Below are positions 6,444-12,762 of a stretch of DNA of 12,762 nucleotides, piece after piece. The notes under the pieces were generated by a model. That model ran no database searches. It saw only the letters and a list, made by a program, of their open reading frames with translations, and was not told the origin of the DNA. This stretch comes from an uncultured Holophagaceae bacterium (GTDB lineage: Bacteria > Acidobacteriota > Holophagae > Holophagales > Holophagaceae). Numbering within the stretch: position 1 is the first letter of the stretch; each line of letters begins with the position of its first letter. Made by a program: the position numbers and the translations under genes. The stretch lies in contig CAIXHJ010000055.1 of the NCBI GenBank assembly GCA_903919165.1, positions 1 to 12,762 on the forward strand, read 5' to 3'.

Positions 6444-6839
6444 ATGCCCTTCTCCCATCCTATTGAAGTGCGATTCAACGATCTGGACGCCATGGGCCAT
6501 GTGAACAACGCCGTGGTGATCAGCTACATGGAGCAGGCGCGTTTCCAGTGGTGGCGCAGCTTCCTCGGGGGACGGAGGTTCCAGGAGGAAGGGTTCCTCA
6601 TCGTCCGAGTCGAGGTGGATTACCGGGTGCCGATCCTGGTGGGCGACGACGTGAGGGTGGAACTGCACTGCACGAAGGTGGGCAACAGCTCCTTTGAATT
6701 AAGCTACCGGCTGACCAAGGGGCTTGGTGGAGAAGTGTTCGCGGAAGGAAAGACCGTCCAGGTCATGCTCGATTTCACCGCCCATCGGCCCAAGCCGTTG
6801 TCGCTCTCCACGCGCGCCTGGCTGGGAGCACAAACGTAA
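6444..6839 (+). CDS. Acyl-CoA thioesterase, hotdog fold (YbgC/FadM-like)
   Basis: 131 residues. The signature FNDLDAMGHVNN (11-22), then SYMEQAR, is the 4HBT pattern with catalytic-type Asp15, His19, Asn21/22 and Glu30. It would hydrolyse acyl-CoA thioesters in the cytoplasm. The start at 6444 is supported by GGAGG 5 nt upstream; the frame is open much further upstream (to 5775) but that part crosses the antisense DCC gene and repeat A. Its TAA stop (6837-6839) overlaps the outer edge of repeat copy B. Acyl chain specificity cannot be read from the sequence; proteins of this type occur both in Tol-Pal operons and in fatty acid degradation, and neither context is seen here. Confidence 0.9.
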   Translation: MPFSHPIEVRFNDLDAMGHVNNAVVISYMEQARFQWWRSFLGGRRFQEEGFLIVRVEVDYRVPILVGDDVRVELHCTKVGNSSFELSYRLTKGLGGEVFAEGKTVQVMLDFTAHRPKPLSLSTRAWLGAQT

Positions 6840-7110
6840 GAGCTCATAACCACATCCGACGAGGCCGCGATGAAACCAGCCGGGATGCACCGCAAGGAAG
6901 GGCCCGCGGGGGCAACGTGGTTCGTTGTTCAAGGGACCTGACGCCGCGGGGCGCCCGGCTGGCTTCATCCCTTCGGGCGAGGGGCGGCGGGCGTCGCGAT
7001 GCAGCGTCACGCTCGTCGCGCGTAGTGCCTGCTACGCTTCGACTCGCCTTCCTCGCCTCGCTCGCCCGGCGCCCCTCGCGCGGCGACGTGGGATGTGGTC
7101 ATGAGCTCTT
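6838..7110 (-). repeat. 273-bp structured repeat element, copy B
   Basis: Same length as copy A and in the opposite orientation. Its outer 32 bp (6838-6869 and 7079-7110) are inverted repeats with 28 of 32 matches, beginning AAGAGCTCAT, a sequence unrelated to the arms of copy A. The core 6876-7080 carries the identical 26-bp block at 6910-6935 (opposite strand). The internal hairpin is at the same alignment position as in copy A but has a different sequence: GCGTAG-caggca-CTACGC flanked by a further paired GTCG/CGAC. The left edge overlaps the thioesterase stop codon; the right arm contains the first possible ATG (7101) of the next gene. No gene inside. Confidence 0.85.
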
Positions 7111-7862
7111 CCATGTTCCTGGGTACGGCCGTCTGGGCCGAGGGACCTTTGGAAAGGCGCGCCTTGGTGGCGAGGCTGGCCTCCGGCCGTCTGGCCGACC
7201 TGAACCGCATCGAGGCGATCCGTCTGCGCAAGCTGGGCGAGGGGGATCCCGAACAGCTGGCGGAGGCACTGGTCCCTCCGAGTCTGCGACGGGTGCTGGA
7301 GGGCGGGGCCAGGGCCCTGGCCCGGGTCCGGCAGACGGTGGCCTATGCTGAGAAATGGGATCGGCGCGGTACCCTGCCGGAAACCCTGTCGCCGCCTTTG
7401 GAAGCCGTGGACCTGCTGCCCTGCCTGCCCCGGCCTTCCTCCCTGCGCCGGATGGATGGGCAGAGCCTTGACCGCCTCGCCGTGAGGGGCCCCGGAGCCG
7501 AACTTTCGGCTCCACCCCAGCCTTGCCTGGCGGCCCTGGGCCTGGCCGGAGGCACCATGGCCGGGCTCTGTCTGGCCTTGGAAGAGGGTGGGAGTGCCGT
7601 CCTGGGCGCCTGGATGACGGATGAATGGCCCAGGGGCAGCCTGGAACTGCGGGCCGGGTCCACCCGCAGGACCGCGCCATTGAGGGCCTTTGAGGGCCTG
7701 GAGTTGCCGCCCTTATATGCGGGTGAGGTGATGCTGCTGCCTCCCCTGAAGCTGAAACCCCTTCCCGACTTGATGGCCGGTACCGAAGTGCGCCTCAGCG
7801 CGGGCTTTGACCAGCTGATCCTGCGACTAGGAGCGGAGGGTGTCCATCCCACGGTGCAGTGA
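7101..7862 (+). CDS. Conserved-looking hypothetical protein
   Basis: 253 residues from ATG 7101. I do not recognise a family. The protein has an Arg/Leu-rich helical first third (ERRALVARLASGRLADLN, IEAIRLRKLGEG), a Pro-rich middle (DLLPCLPRPSS) and a strand-rich last third with VLGAWMTDEWPRGSLELR and a repeated Leu/Pro pattern (LPPLYAG, LLPPLKLKPLPD). The piece VLGAWMTDEW faintly recalls fumarylacetoacetate hydrolase folds, but the metal ligands of that family are not visible, so I do not claim it. No signal peptide or membrane helix. Start is uncertain: GTG 7095 and ATG 7101 lie inside the arm of repeat B, ATG 7113 just outside; none has a good ribosome site. It ends immediately against the convergent DAHP synthase gene with no spacer. 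Confidence 0.72.
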   Translation: MSSSMFLGTAVWAEGPLERRALVARLASGRLADLNRIEAIRLRKLGEGDPEQLAEALVPPSLRRVLEGGARALARVRQTVAYAEKWDRRGTLPETLSPPLEAVDLLPCLPRPSSLRRMDGQSLDRLAVRGPGAELSAPPQPCLAALGLAGGTMAGLCLALEEGGSAVLGAWMTDEWPRGSLELRAGSTRRTAPLRAFEGLELPPLYAGEVMLLPPLKLKPLPDLMAGTEVRLSAGFDQLILRLGAEGVHPTVQ

Positions 7863-9227
7863 TCAGCCTCGCATCATCTCCGCGATGAGGAAGGCCATCT
7901 CGAGGCTCTGGGTACCGTTGAGGCGGGGATCGCAGCCGGTTTCGTAGGCCTTGGCGAGATCGGCCTCGGACAGGGCCTCGGTGCCGCCGGTGCATTCGGT
8001 GACCGCCTCGCCCGTGAGCTCGATGTGGACGCCGCCCAGGTGGGAGCCGTGGGCCCGGTGGATCTCGAAGGCCTGCTTCAGCTCGGACAGGACGGCGCTG
8101 AACTCGCGGGTCTTCAGGCCGGTGGCACTTTCCGTGCCGTTGCCGTGCATGGGATCACAGCTCCAGAGCACGGGATGATCCGTGGTCTGGACGGCCTTCA
8201 GCAGCGGCGGCAGGGCCGCCTGGATCTTCGCGGCGCCGAAGCGTGAAATGAGCGTGACCCGGCCAGGCTCGCGATCAGGATCGATCCGGCCGAGGAGGTC
8301 CACCAGGTGGTCCGGCGTGGCGCTGGGGCCCACCTTCACGCCAAGGGGATTGCGGATGCCGCGGAGGTACTCGATGTGGGCGCCGTCCAGCTGCCGGGTG
8401 CGTTCGCCCACCCAGAGGGTGTGGGCTCCCAGGTTGTAGTAGCCGCCCTCCTCGCTGATCCAGCGGGTGAGCGCCTCCTCGAAGGGCAGCAGCAGGGCCT
8501 CGTGGCTGGTGAAGAAGTCGATGCGCTCCAGCACGTCCCGCTGGACCCCCCCCAGGGCCTCAAGGAAATCGAGCGACTCTCGCACCTGCTCGAGGGTGCG
8601 ACGGTAGGCGGGCACTTCGCCAGACCCACCCGGCAATTCCCAGCGCTCCGGGTGATGCAGGTCCGCGAATCCGCCGGCGGTGAGCGCCCGCAGATGGTTC
8701 AGCGTGGCGGCAGCATGGAAGTAGGCTTCCAGCATGCGGCCAGGATCGGGCCGGCGGCTAGCCTCTTCCGGTTCCAGACCATTGATCAGATCCCCCCGGT
8801 AGCTGGGCAGCTCGCGGCCGCGGACTTTTTCCATGGGACTACTTCGGGGTTTGGCGAACTGGCCGGCGATGCGTCCCACGCGCACCACGGGTTTGCGGCC
8901 CCCGTGAGTGAGCGCCACGGACATCTGGAGCAGTACCCGCAGCTTGCCTTCGATGGATTCCGGTGTGCAGTCCTTGAACTGCTCGGCGCAATCCCCACCC
9001 TGGAGCAGGAACCTGCGCCCGGCGGCCGCCTCTGCGAGGAGACTCCGGAGACGGACCACCTCCTCGGGCACCACCAAGGGTGGCATGCGGCGGAGACGGG
9101 CGAGGATGCCCTCGAGTTCAGAAGGGTCGTCGTAGACCGGTTGCTGTTGGGCCGGGAAGCGTTGCCAGCTGTGGGGGTTCCAGGACGTCATGCCCCATTC
9201 TGGACTGGATCCATCGGCGAGGGACAT
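7863..9227 (-). CDS. 3-deoxy-7-phosphoheptulonate (DAHP) synthase, class II
   Basis: Catalyses the first step of the shikimate pathway, joining phosphoenolpyruvate and erythrose 4-phosphate. 454 residues, standard for class II. Conserved parts: SWNPHSWQRFPAQQQPVYDD near the start, GGDCAEQF with metal ligand Cys80, RVGRIAGQFAKPRSSP (116-131), NPLGVKVGPS (293-302), CDPMHGN with His361, HIELTGEAVTEC with Glu403, DPRLNG with Asp433. The spacing of these four ligands parallels Cys87/His369/Glu411/Asp441 of the M. tuberculosis enzyme. I chose ATG 9227 because GGGGA lies just upstream; ATG 9251 (overlapping the nadA stop as TGATG) and 9191 are alternatives. It follows nadA closely, so the two are likely co-transcribed. 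Confidence 0.94.
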   Translation of the reverse strand: MSLADGSSPEWGMTSWNPHSWQRFPAQQQPVYDDPSELEGILARLRRMPPLVVPEEVVRLRSLLAEAAAGRRFLLQGGDCAEQFKDCTPESIEGKLRVLLQMSVALTHGGRKPVVRVGRIAGQFAKPRSSPMEKVRGRELPSYRGDLINGLEPEEASRRPDPGRMLEAYFHAAATLNHLRALTAGGFADLHHPERWELPGGSGEVPAYRRTLEQVRESLDFLEALGGVQRDVLERIDFFTSHEALLLPFEEALTRWISEEGGYYNLGAHTLWVGERTRQLDGAHIEYLRGIRNPLGVKVGPSATPDHLVDLLGRIDPDREPGRVTLISRFGAAKIQAALPPLLKAVQTTDHPVLWSCDPMHGNGTESATGLKTREFSAVLSELKQAFEIHRAHGSHLGGVHIELTGEAVTECTGGTEALSEADLAKAYETGCDPRLNGTQSLEMAFLIAEMMRG

Positions 9228-9250
9228 TCCATCCCCAGGGTCAACCGCCA

Positions 9251-10219
9251 TCAGCCCAATGCCAGCATCCGCTCCAGCGGTTTCAGGGCCTGGACCCTGA
9301 GACCTTCGTCCATGCGGATTTCGGGGTTGAGGTCCCGCAGGCAGAGGTAGAGCTTCTCGAGGCTGTTCAGCTTCATGTAGGGGCAGAGGCTGCAGTTGCA
9401 CCCGCTGTCAGCAGGGGCCGGGATCAATAGGGCCTCGGGCCGTCGCTGGCGCATCTGGTGGAGGATGCCGGCCTCGGTGGCCACGATGAAGGCCTGGGCG
9501 CTGTCCCTGGTCACGAAGTTGAGCAGAGCCGCCGTCGAACCCACGAAATCCGCCAACTGGAGCACAGTGGCGTCGCATTCCGGGTGGGCGATGAGCTTGG
9601 CCTCGGGATGCTGCGCCTTGAGTGCAGCCAAGCGCTTCGCTGTGAACTGCTCGTGCACGATGCAGAAGCCCGGGAACAGCGCCATGTCCCGGCCGGTCTG
9701 CTTCATCACCCACTTGCCAAGGTGGCGGTCCGGCGCGAAGACGATCTTGCGATCCTTCGGGAGGCTCTCGACCACGCGGACCGCGTTGCTGCTGGTGCAG
9801 ATGATGGTGCTGAGGGCCTTCACGCCTGCCGAGCAGTTGATGTAGCTCACCACGTCATGATCCGGATACTGCTTCAACCATTCGGCGAAGTAATCCGCCG
9901 GGCAGCGGTCCGCCAGGCTGCAGCCGGCATCCATGTCGGGAATCACCACGGTTTTTGTGGGGCTCAGGATCTTGGCAGTTTCGGCCATGAAGTGGACGCC
10001 GCAGAAGGCGATGACATCCGCGTCGGCCTTGGCGGCCTGCTGGCTCAGCTGGAGGCTGTCGCCCACGAAGTCCGCCAGGTCCTGTATCTCGGGCTCCTGG
10101 TAGTAGTGGGCCAGGAGGATGGCCCGGCGTTCGACCTTAAGCCGCCGGATCTCCGAGGGCAGGTCGATTCCCTGGGGGATGCTTTCGAGATCGGGCACGT
10201 AGGGGGCGGTCAGGTCCAT
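9251..10219 (-). CDS. nadA: Quinolinate synthase
   Basis: NadA condenses iminoaspartate with dihydroxyacetone phosphate to quinolinate in de novo NAD synthesis, using a [4Fe-4S] cluster. 322 residues. Visible marks: ILLAHYYQ (34-41), GDSLQLS, CGVHFMAETAKIL (73-85), cluster cysteines Cys100 (GCSLAD), Cys186 (PGFCIVHE) and Cys279 (CSLCPYM), plus HPEC (212-215). Cys274 and Cys276 precede the last ligand, giving C-x-C-x2-C. NadB and NadC genes are not in the window. The ATG has no usable ribosome site but a TAGAAT box 6 nt upstream, suggesting a leaderless mRNA. The downstream DAHP synthase gene begins around the nadA stop. Confidence 0.96.
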   Translation of the reverse strand: MDLTAPYVPDLESIPQGIDLPSEIRRLKVERRAILLAHYYQEPEIQDLADFVGDSLQLSQQAAKADADVIAFCGVHFMAETAKILSPTKTVVIPDMDAGCSLADRCPADYFAEWLKQYPDHDVVSYINCSAGVKALSTIICTSSNAVRVVESLPKDRKIVFAPDRHLGKWVMKQTGRDMALFPGFCIVHEQFTAKRLAALKAQHPEAKLIAHPECDATVLQLADFVGSTAALLNFVTRDSAQAFIVATEAGILHQMRQRRPEALLIPAPADSGCNCSLCPYMKLNSLEKLYLCLRDLNPEIRMDEGLRVQALKPLERMLALG

Positions 10220-10225
10220 GCCCTG

Positions 10226-10231
10226 ATTCTA
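10226..10231 (-). promoter_or_regulatory. Putative -10 box giving a leaderless nadA mRNA
   Basis: TAGAAT on the minus strand ending 6 nt before the nadA ATG at 10219, so transcription should begin at or next to the start codon. Same hexamer and similar spacing as upstream of the kinase gene. No clear -35 box. Confidence 0.35.
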
Positions 10232-10261
10232 GTGGTGCCCGTGCAGAATAGGCTGATCATT

Positions 10262-10372
10262 CCCCCACACATGGGCACCATGTGGCAGGGGTCTGGGGAC
10301 ACGGCAGTGCCCCCAGGAGGGGTGACAGCCCTGGCGCGCTTGTGCGCCGGAGCGCCAAAGGGGCCATGCCCC
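10262..10372. repeat. Cluster of four GC-rich hairpins
   Basis: Four inverted repeats in 111 bp: CACATGG-gca-CCATGTG (10268-10284) inside an outer CCCC/GGGG pair; CTGGGG...CCCCAG (10293-10316) with an inner CAC/GTG and a ggca loop; TGGCGC...GCGCCA (10332-10357); GGGGC-cat-GCCCC (10360-10372). None is followed by a T-run and both neighbouring genes point away, so these are not ordinary terminators. Confidence 0.55.
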
Positions 10373-10705
10373 GATGGAAGTACACCGCGCCATCCCCCCC
10401 ATTGATCCAGCAATCTCAGGCTGGGTGCACTAGCTTTTTCCCAGAAACCGACGGATTCGGAGTCCGGGGTCCGGATGGCCCAACACCTCTGAGAAGGCCG
10501 CCCGCTCCCAGGCCAGGGAAGGGTTCCGCGGCAGGTCACGTTGATGATCCTGGAGGTCGCGAAGCATGTTAAGAGAGCGTAAAGATGCATGAAGTCCTGT
10601 TGTCACAACCGAGGTTCCGCTATCCTGGACACGGATCGCAGGATCCAGGTGGATGCGGGAATCCGTTGGTTGCTCCCCAGGGGCGGTCATCGGTCCAGGT
10701 CTAGA

Positions 10706-10728
10706 TGGATTCATGTCTCATTCATCCA
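10706..10728. repeat. Imperfect palindrome in front of the glnN ribosome site
   Basis: Arms TGGATTCATG and CATTCATCCA around a 3-nt centre, 8 of 10 positions paired, ending 3 bp before the AGGGGGG ribosome site at 10731-10737. It may be an operator or an mRNA hairpin controlling glnN. Confidence 0.4.
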
Positions 10729-10741
10729 ATAGGGGGGACAC

Positions 10742-12762
10742 ATGGCTAAGACGGCCCAGGCGCCAGACACATCCAGCATCTCACGGCTGGACCAGATCAA
10801 GATCAGCCAGTACTTCGGCTGCAATACGTTCAGTGAGCGCACCATGCACGAGCGGCTGCAGCGGGATGTCTACAAGGCCTACCGCCAGGCGCTGAAGCGC
10901 GGTGAGGCCCTGTCGCCCGAGGTGGCCAAGAGCGTGGCGATCGCCATGAAGGAGTGGGCCCTGGAGCAGGGCTGTACCCACTTCACCCACTGGTTCCTGC
11001 CCATGACCGGCGCCACGGCCGAGAAGCATGATGCCTTCATCGCCTGGGACGAACCCGGCACGGTCATCGAACGCTTCAGCGGCGGCCAGCTCATCCAGGG
11101 CGAGCCCGATGCCAGTTCCTTCCCCAGCGGCGGCCTGCGCGCCACCTTCGAAGCGCGGGGCTACACCGCCTGGGATCCAGCCAGTCCGGCTTTCATCATG
11201 GAAGGCCCGATCGGGAAAACGCTCTGCATCCCCACGGCCTTCATCGGCTACCATGGCGAGGCGCTGGACCACAAAGTGCCGCTCCTCCGCTCCATGGACG
11301 TGGTGTCCGCCAGCGCCAAGACGTCCCTCAAGTTCTTCGGAGTGAACGCTGGATCTGTGGTCGCCCAGTGCGGCCCCGAGCAGGAATACTTCGCCGTGGA
11401 CCTCGACCTGGCCCGCCAGCGGCCTGACCTGCTCTTCGCGAACCGCACCCTCCAGGGCGCCAGGCCCCCCAAAGGCCAGGAGCTCGAGGATCACTACTTC
11501 GGCAGCATCAAGTCCCGCGTCCTGGGCTTCATGCAGGAACTCGAACTGGAGTGCTTCAAGCTGGGCATTCCCGCCAAGACCCGCCACAACGAAGTGGCTC
11601 CCAACCAGTTCGAGATCGCCCCCATCTACGAAGCCGCGAACCTGGCCAGCGACCACAACCAGCTGCTCATGGAGCTCATGAAGGCCGTGGGCGAGCGGCA
11701 CGGCCTGGCCGTCCTGCTCCACGAGAAGCCCTTTGCCGGTATCAACGGCAGTGGGAAGCACGTGAACTGGAGCATCGCCACAGATGAAGGGCAGAACCTG
11801 CTGGAGCCCGGTCATACCCCCGAGGAGAACCTGCAGTTCCTCTTCTTCCTCAGCGCCACCCTGAAGGCCATCCACACCCATGGCGGCCTGCTGCGCGCGT
11901 CCATCGCCTTCGCGGGCAATGACCACCGCCTCGGTGCCAACGAGGCGCCCCCCGCCATCATGTCCGCCTTCCTTGGCGCCCAGCTGAACCACATCCTGGA
12001 CGCCATCGAAAAGGGCGCCGCCGCTGACGCCTCTGTGCAGAAGATCATTGACCTCGGTATCGGCAACCTGCCCCGGATCGAGAAGGACGCCACGGACCGC
12101 AACCGCACCAGCCCCTTCGCCTTCACAGGCAACAAGTTCGAGTTCCGCGCCGTGGGCTCCAGCCAGGCCATCGCCCTGCCTTTGACGGTGATCAATGCCG
12201 CCGTGGCCGAGGCCCTGGACGGCCTGAACACCAAGCTGGAAGCCGAACTCAAGGCCGGCAAGGAGCACAAGGCGGCGGTTCTGGCTGTAGTGCGCCAGGC
12301 CATCATCGAGACCAAAGCCATCCGCTTCGAAGGCAACAACTACTCTGAAGAATGGAAGAAGGAAGCCGAGCGCCGGGGCCTGCCCCACGCCAAGGACACC
12401 GCTGCGGCCCTCCACATCTGGGAACAGCCCGCGGTCAAGGCCGTGCTGGCCAAGCCCGGCATCCTGTCGGAAGGGGAGCAGGAATCCCGGCTCCACATCC
12501 GCCACGAGGAGTACCAGAAGGTCATCGCCATTGAGACCCAGGTCCTGCGCCAGATGGCCGAGACCCAGATCCTGCCCTCCGTCACCGCCGATCTCGGCTC
12601 CCGCGCCGATAGCCTCGGCAAGCTAGCCGCCGCCGGAATCTCGGTGCCCGAGACCCTGAAGGTCGCCCTGCAGACCCAGGCCACTCTCGCGGGTGAAGCT
12701 CAGGCCCGCCTGACGGCAATGAAGGACGCCCTGACGGCTGCGGAGGCCCTCGAGGATCTCCA
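10742..12762 (+). CDS. glnN: Glutamine synthetase type III (3' end outside window)
   Basis: ATP-dependent synthesis of glutamine from glutamate and ammonia, the main ammonium assimilation step. 673 residues are present; type III enzymes are about 700-730, so only the last few dozen residues are missing. Motifs: GPEQEYF (211-217, metal-binding glutamates), HNEVAPNQFEIAPIYE (282-297), HEKPFAGINGSGKHVNWS (327-344, ATP/glutamate site), AGNDHRLGANEAPPAI (391-406), FTGNKFEFRAVGSS (461-474). The long insertions relative to type I place it in GSIII. The start ATG at 10742 follows a strong AGGGGGG 4 nt upstream. The long leader with palindromes suggests nitrogen-responsive control, but no known operator was identified. 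Confidence 0.96.
   Translation, partial: MAKTAQAPDTSSISRLDQIKISQYFGCNTFSERTMHERLQRDVYKAYRQALKRGEALSPEVAKSVAIAMKEWALEQGCTHFTHWFLPMTGATAEKHDAFIAWDEPGTVIERFSGGQLIQGEPDASSFPSGGLRATFEARGYTAWDPASPAFIMEGPIGKTLCIPTAFIGYHGEALDHKVPLLRSMDVVSASAKTSLKFFGVNAGSVVAQCGPEQEYFAVDLDLARQRPDLLFANRTLQGARPPKGQELEDHYFGSIKSRVLGFMQELELECFKLGIPAKTRHNEVAPNQFEIAPIYEAANLASDHNQLLMELMKAVGERHGLAVLLHEKPFAGINGSGKHVNWSIATDEGQNLLEPGHTPEENLQFLFFLSATLKAIHTHGGLLRASIAFAGNDHRLGANEAPPAIMSAFLGAQLNHILDAIEKGAAADASVQKIIDLGIGNLPRIEKDATDRNRTSPFAFTGNKFEFRAVGSSQAIALPLTVINAAVAEALDGLNTKLEAELKAGKEHKAAVLAVVRQAIIETKAIRFEGNNYSEEWKKEAERRGLPHAKDTAAALHIWEQPAVKAVLAKPGILSEGEQESRLHIRHEEYQKVIAIETQVLRQMAETQILPSVTADLGSRADSLGKLAAAGISVPETLKVALQTQATLAGEAQARLTAMKDALTAAEALEDL

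Larger units (their letters stand above)
10220..10741. promoter_or_regulatory. 522-bp divergent intergenic region between nadA and glnN
   Basis: No convincing gene. It holds a cluster of GC-rich hairpins (10262-10372), short palindromes GTTGTcACAAC (10599-10609) and cctgga/tccagg (10624-10649), and an imperfect 10-bp-arm palindrome next to the glnN ribosome site (10706-10728). A weak sigma-70-like pair TTGTCA / TATCCT (10600-10605 and 10621-10626, spacer only 15) could drive glnN. I found no good sigma-54 (GG-N10-GC) element. A 45-codon frame on the minus strand (10430-10567) has fair codon bias but no ribosome site. Confidence 0.55.

Noticed and set aside
6402..6668. Upstream extension of the DCC-family frame
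   Set aside because: Lies opposite the thioesterase coding region and reads as His/Pro-rich shadow sequence; the conserved domain starts just after ATG 6401.
5753..7110. Integron attC sites or a CRISPR array
   Set aside because: At 273 bp with a conserved core and no R'/R'' core sites they are not attC; there is no array of short regular repeats.
8307..9350. 347-codon plus-strand frame, and a similar one at 9458-10405
   Set aside because: Antisense to DAHP synthase and nadA respectively; no motifs or ribosome sites.
10332..10346. Possible sigma-54 promoter for glnN
   Set aside because: The GG and GC doublets are 9 rather than 10 bp apart, and the site would be about 400 bp from the start codon.
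10430..10567. 45-codon minus-strand frame in the nadA-glnN region
   Set aside because: Codon bias is fairly good but there is no ribosome site, no family resemblance, and the region is rich in regulatory palindromes; kept only as a remark.
10781..12505. 574-codon minus-strand open frame
   Set aside because: Antisense to glnN; Gly/Val/Glu-rich shadow without recognisable features.

Overview
The window is GC-rich (about two thirds G+C by eye), gene-dense and bacterial. A type III glutamine synthetase, a YeiP/EfpL-type elongation factor P, a lipid A type acyltransferase (so a Gram-negative envelope), a Hanks-type kinase and a class II DAHP synthase fit an Acidobacteriota of the Holophagae (Geothrix/Holophaga-like) group. 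That placement is inference; no rRNA is present. Most of the window is housekeeping chromosome, and the long open frames antisense to real genes are GC-bias shadows.

Layout. 1-251 (-) is the 5' part of a small lipoprotein gene. 371-3053 (-) is a tight cluster reading efp, rsgA, LpxL-like acyltransferase: two ribosome-related genes plus one envelope gene, with gaps of 16 and 3 bp. A 74-bp divergent promoter region separates efp from a tail-anchored Ser/Thr kinase (3128-4351, +). The kinase converges on a CPBP (CAAX-type) membrane protease gene (4400-5740, -). A DCC-family thiol protein (6024-6401, -) and a hotdog thioesterase (6444-6839, +) are divergent. An unrecognised 254-residue protein (7101-7862, +) abuts, with no gap, the 3' end of a nadA / class II DAHP synthase pair (7863-10219, -). 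A 522-bp divergent region full of hairpins leads to glnN (10742 to the window end, +).

The most unusual feature is a pair of 273-bp elements in opposite orientation, 5753-6025 and 6838-7110, lying at the 3' ends of the divergent DCC/thioesterase genes. They share a core of about 205 bp with an invariant 26-bp block. Their outer arms of about 31 bp are inverted repeats within each copy but unrelated in sequence between copies. An internal hairpin also keeps its place while its bases change. Conserved structure with non-conserved sequence points to a structured RNA or a palindrome-dependent mobile element, not a classical MITE. No transposase, IscB, reverse transcriptase or integrase is visible in the window.

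Other oddities: RsgA lacks its C-terminal zinc knuckle and the switch I histidine; the kinase has an expanded acidic activation segment; the protease has a long extra N-terminal domain; and two genes have a TAGAAT box 6-8 nt before the ATG, suggesting leaderless mRNAs.
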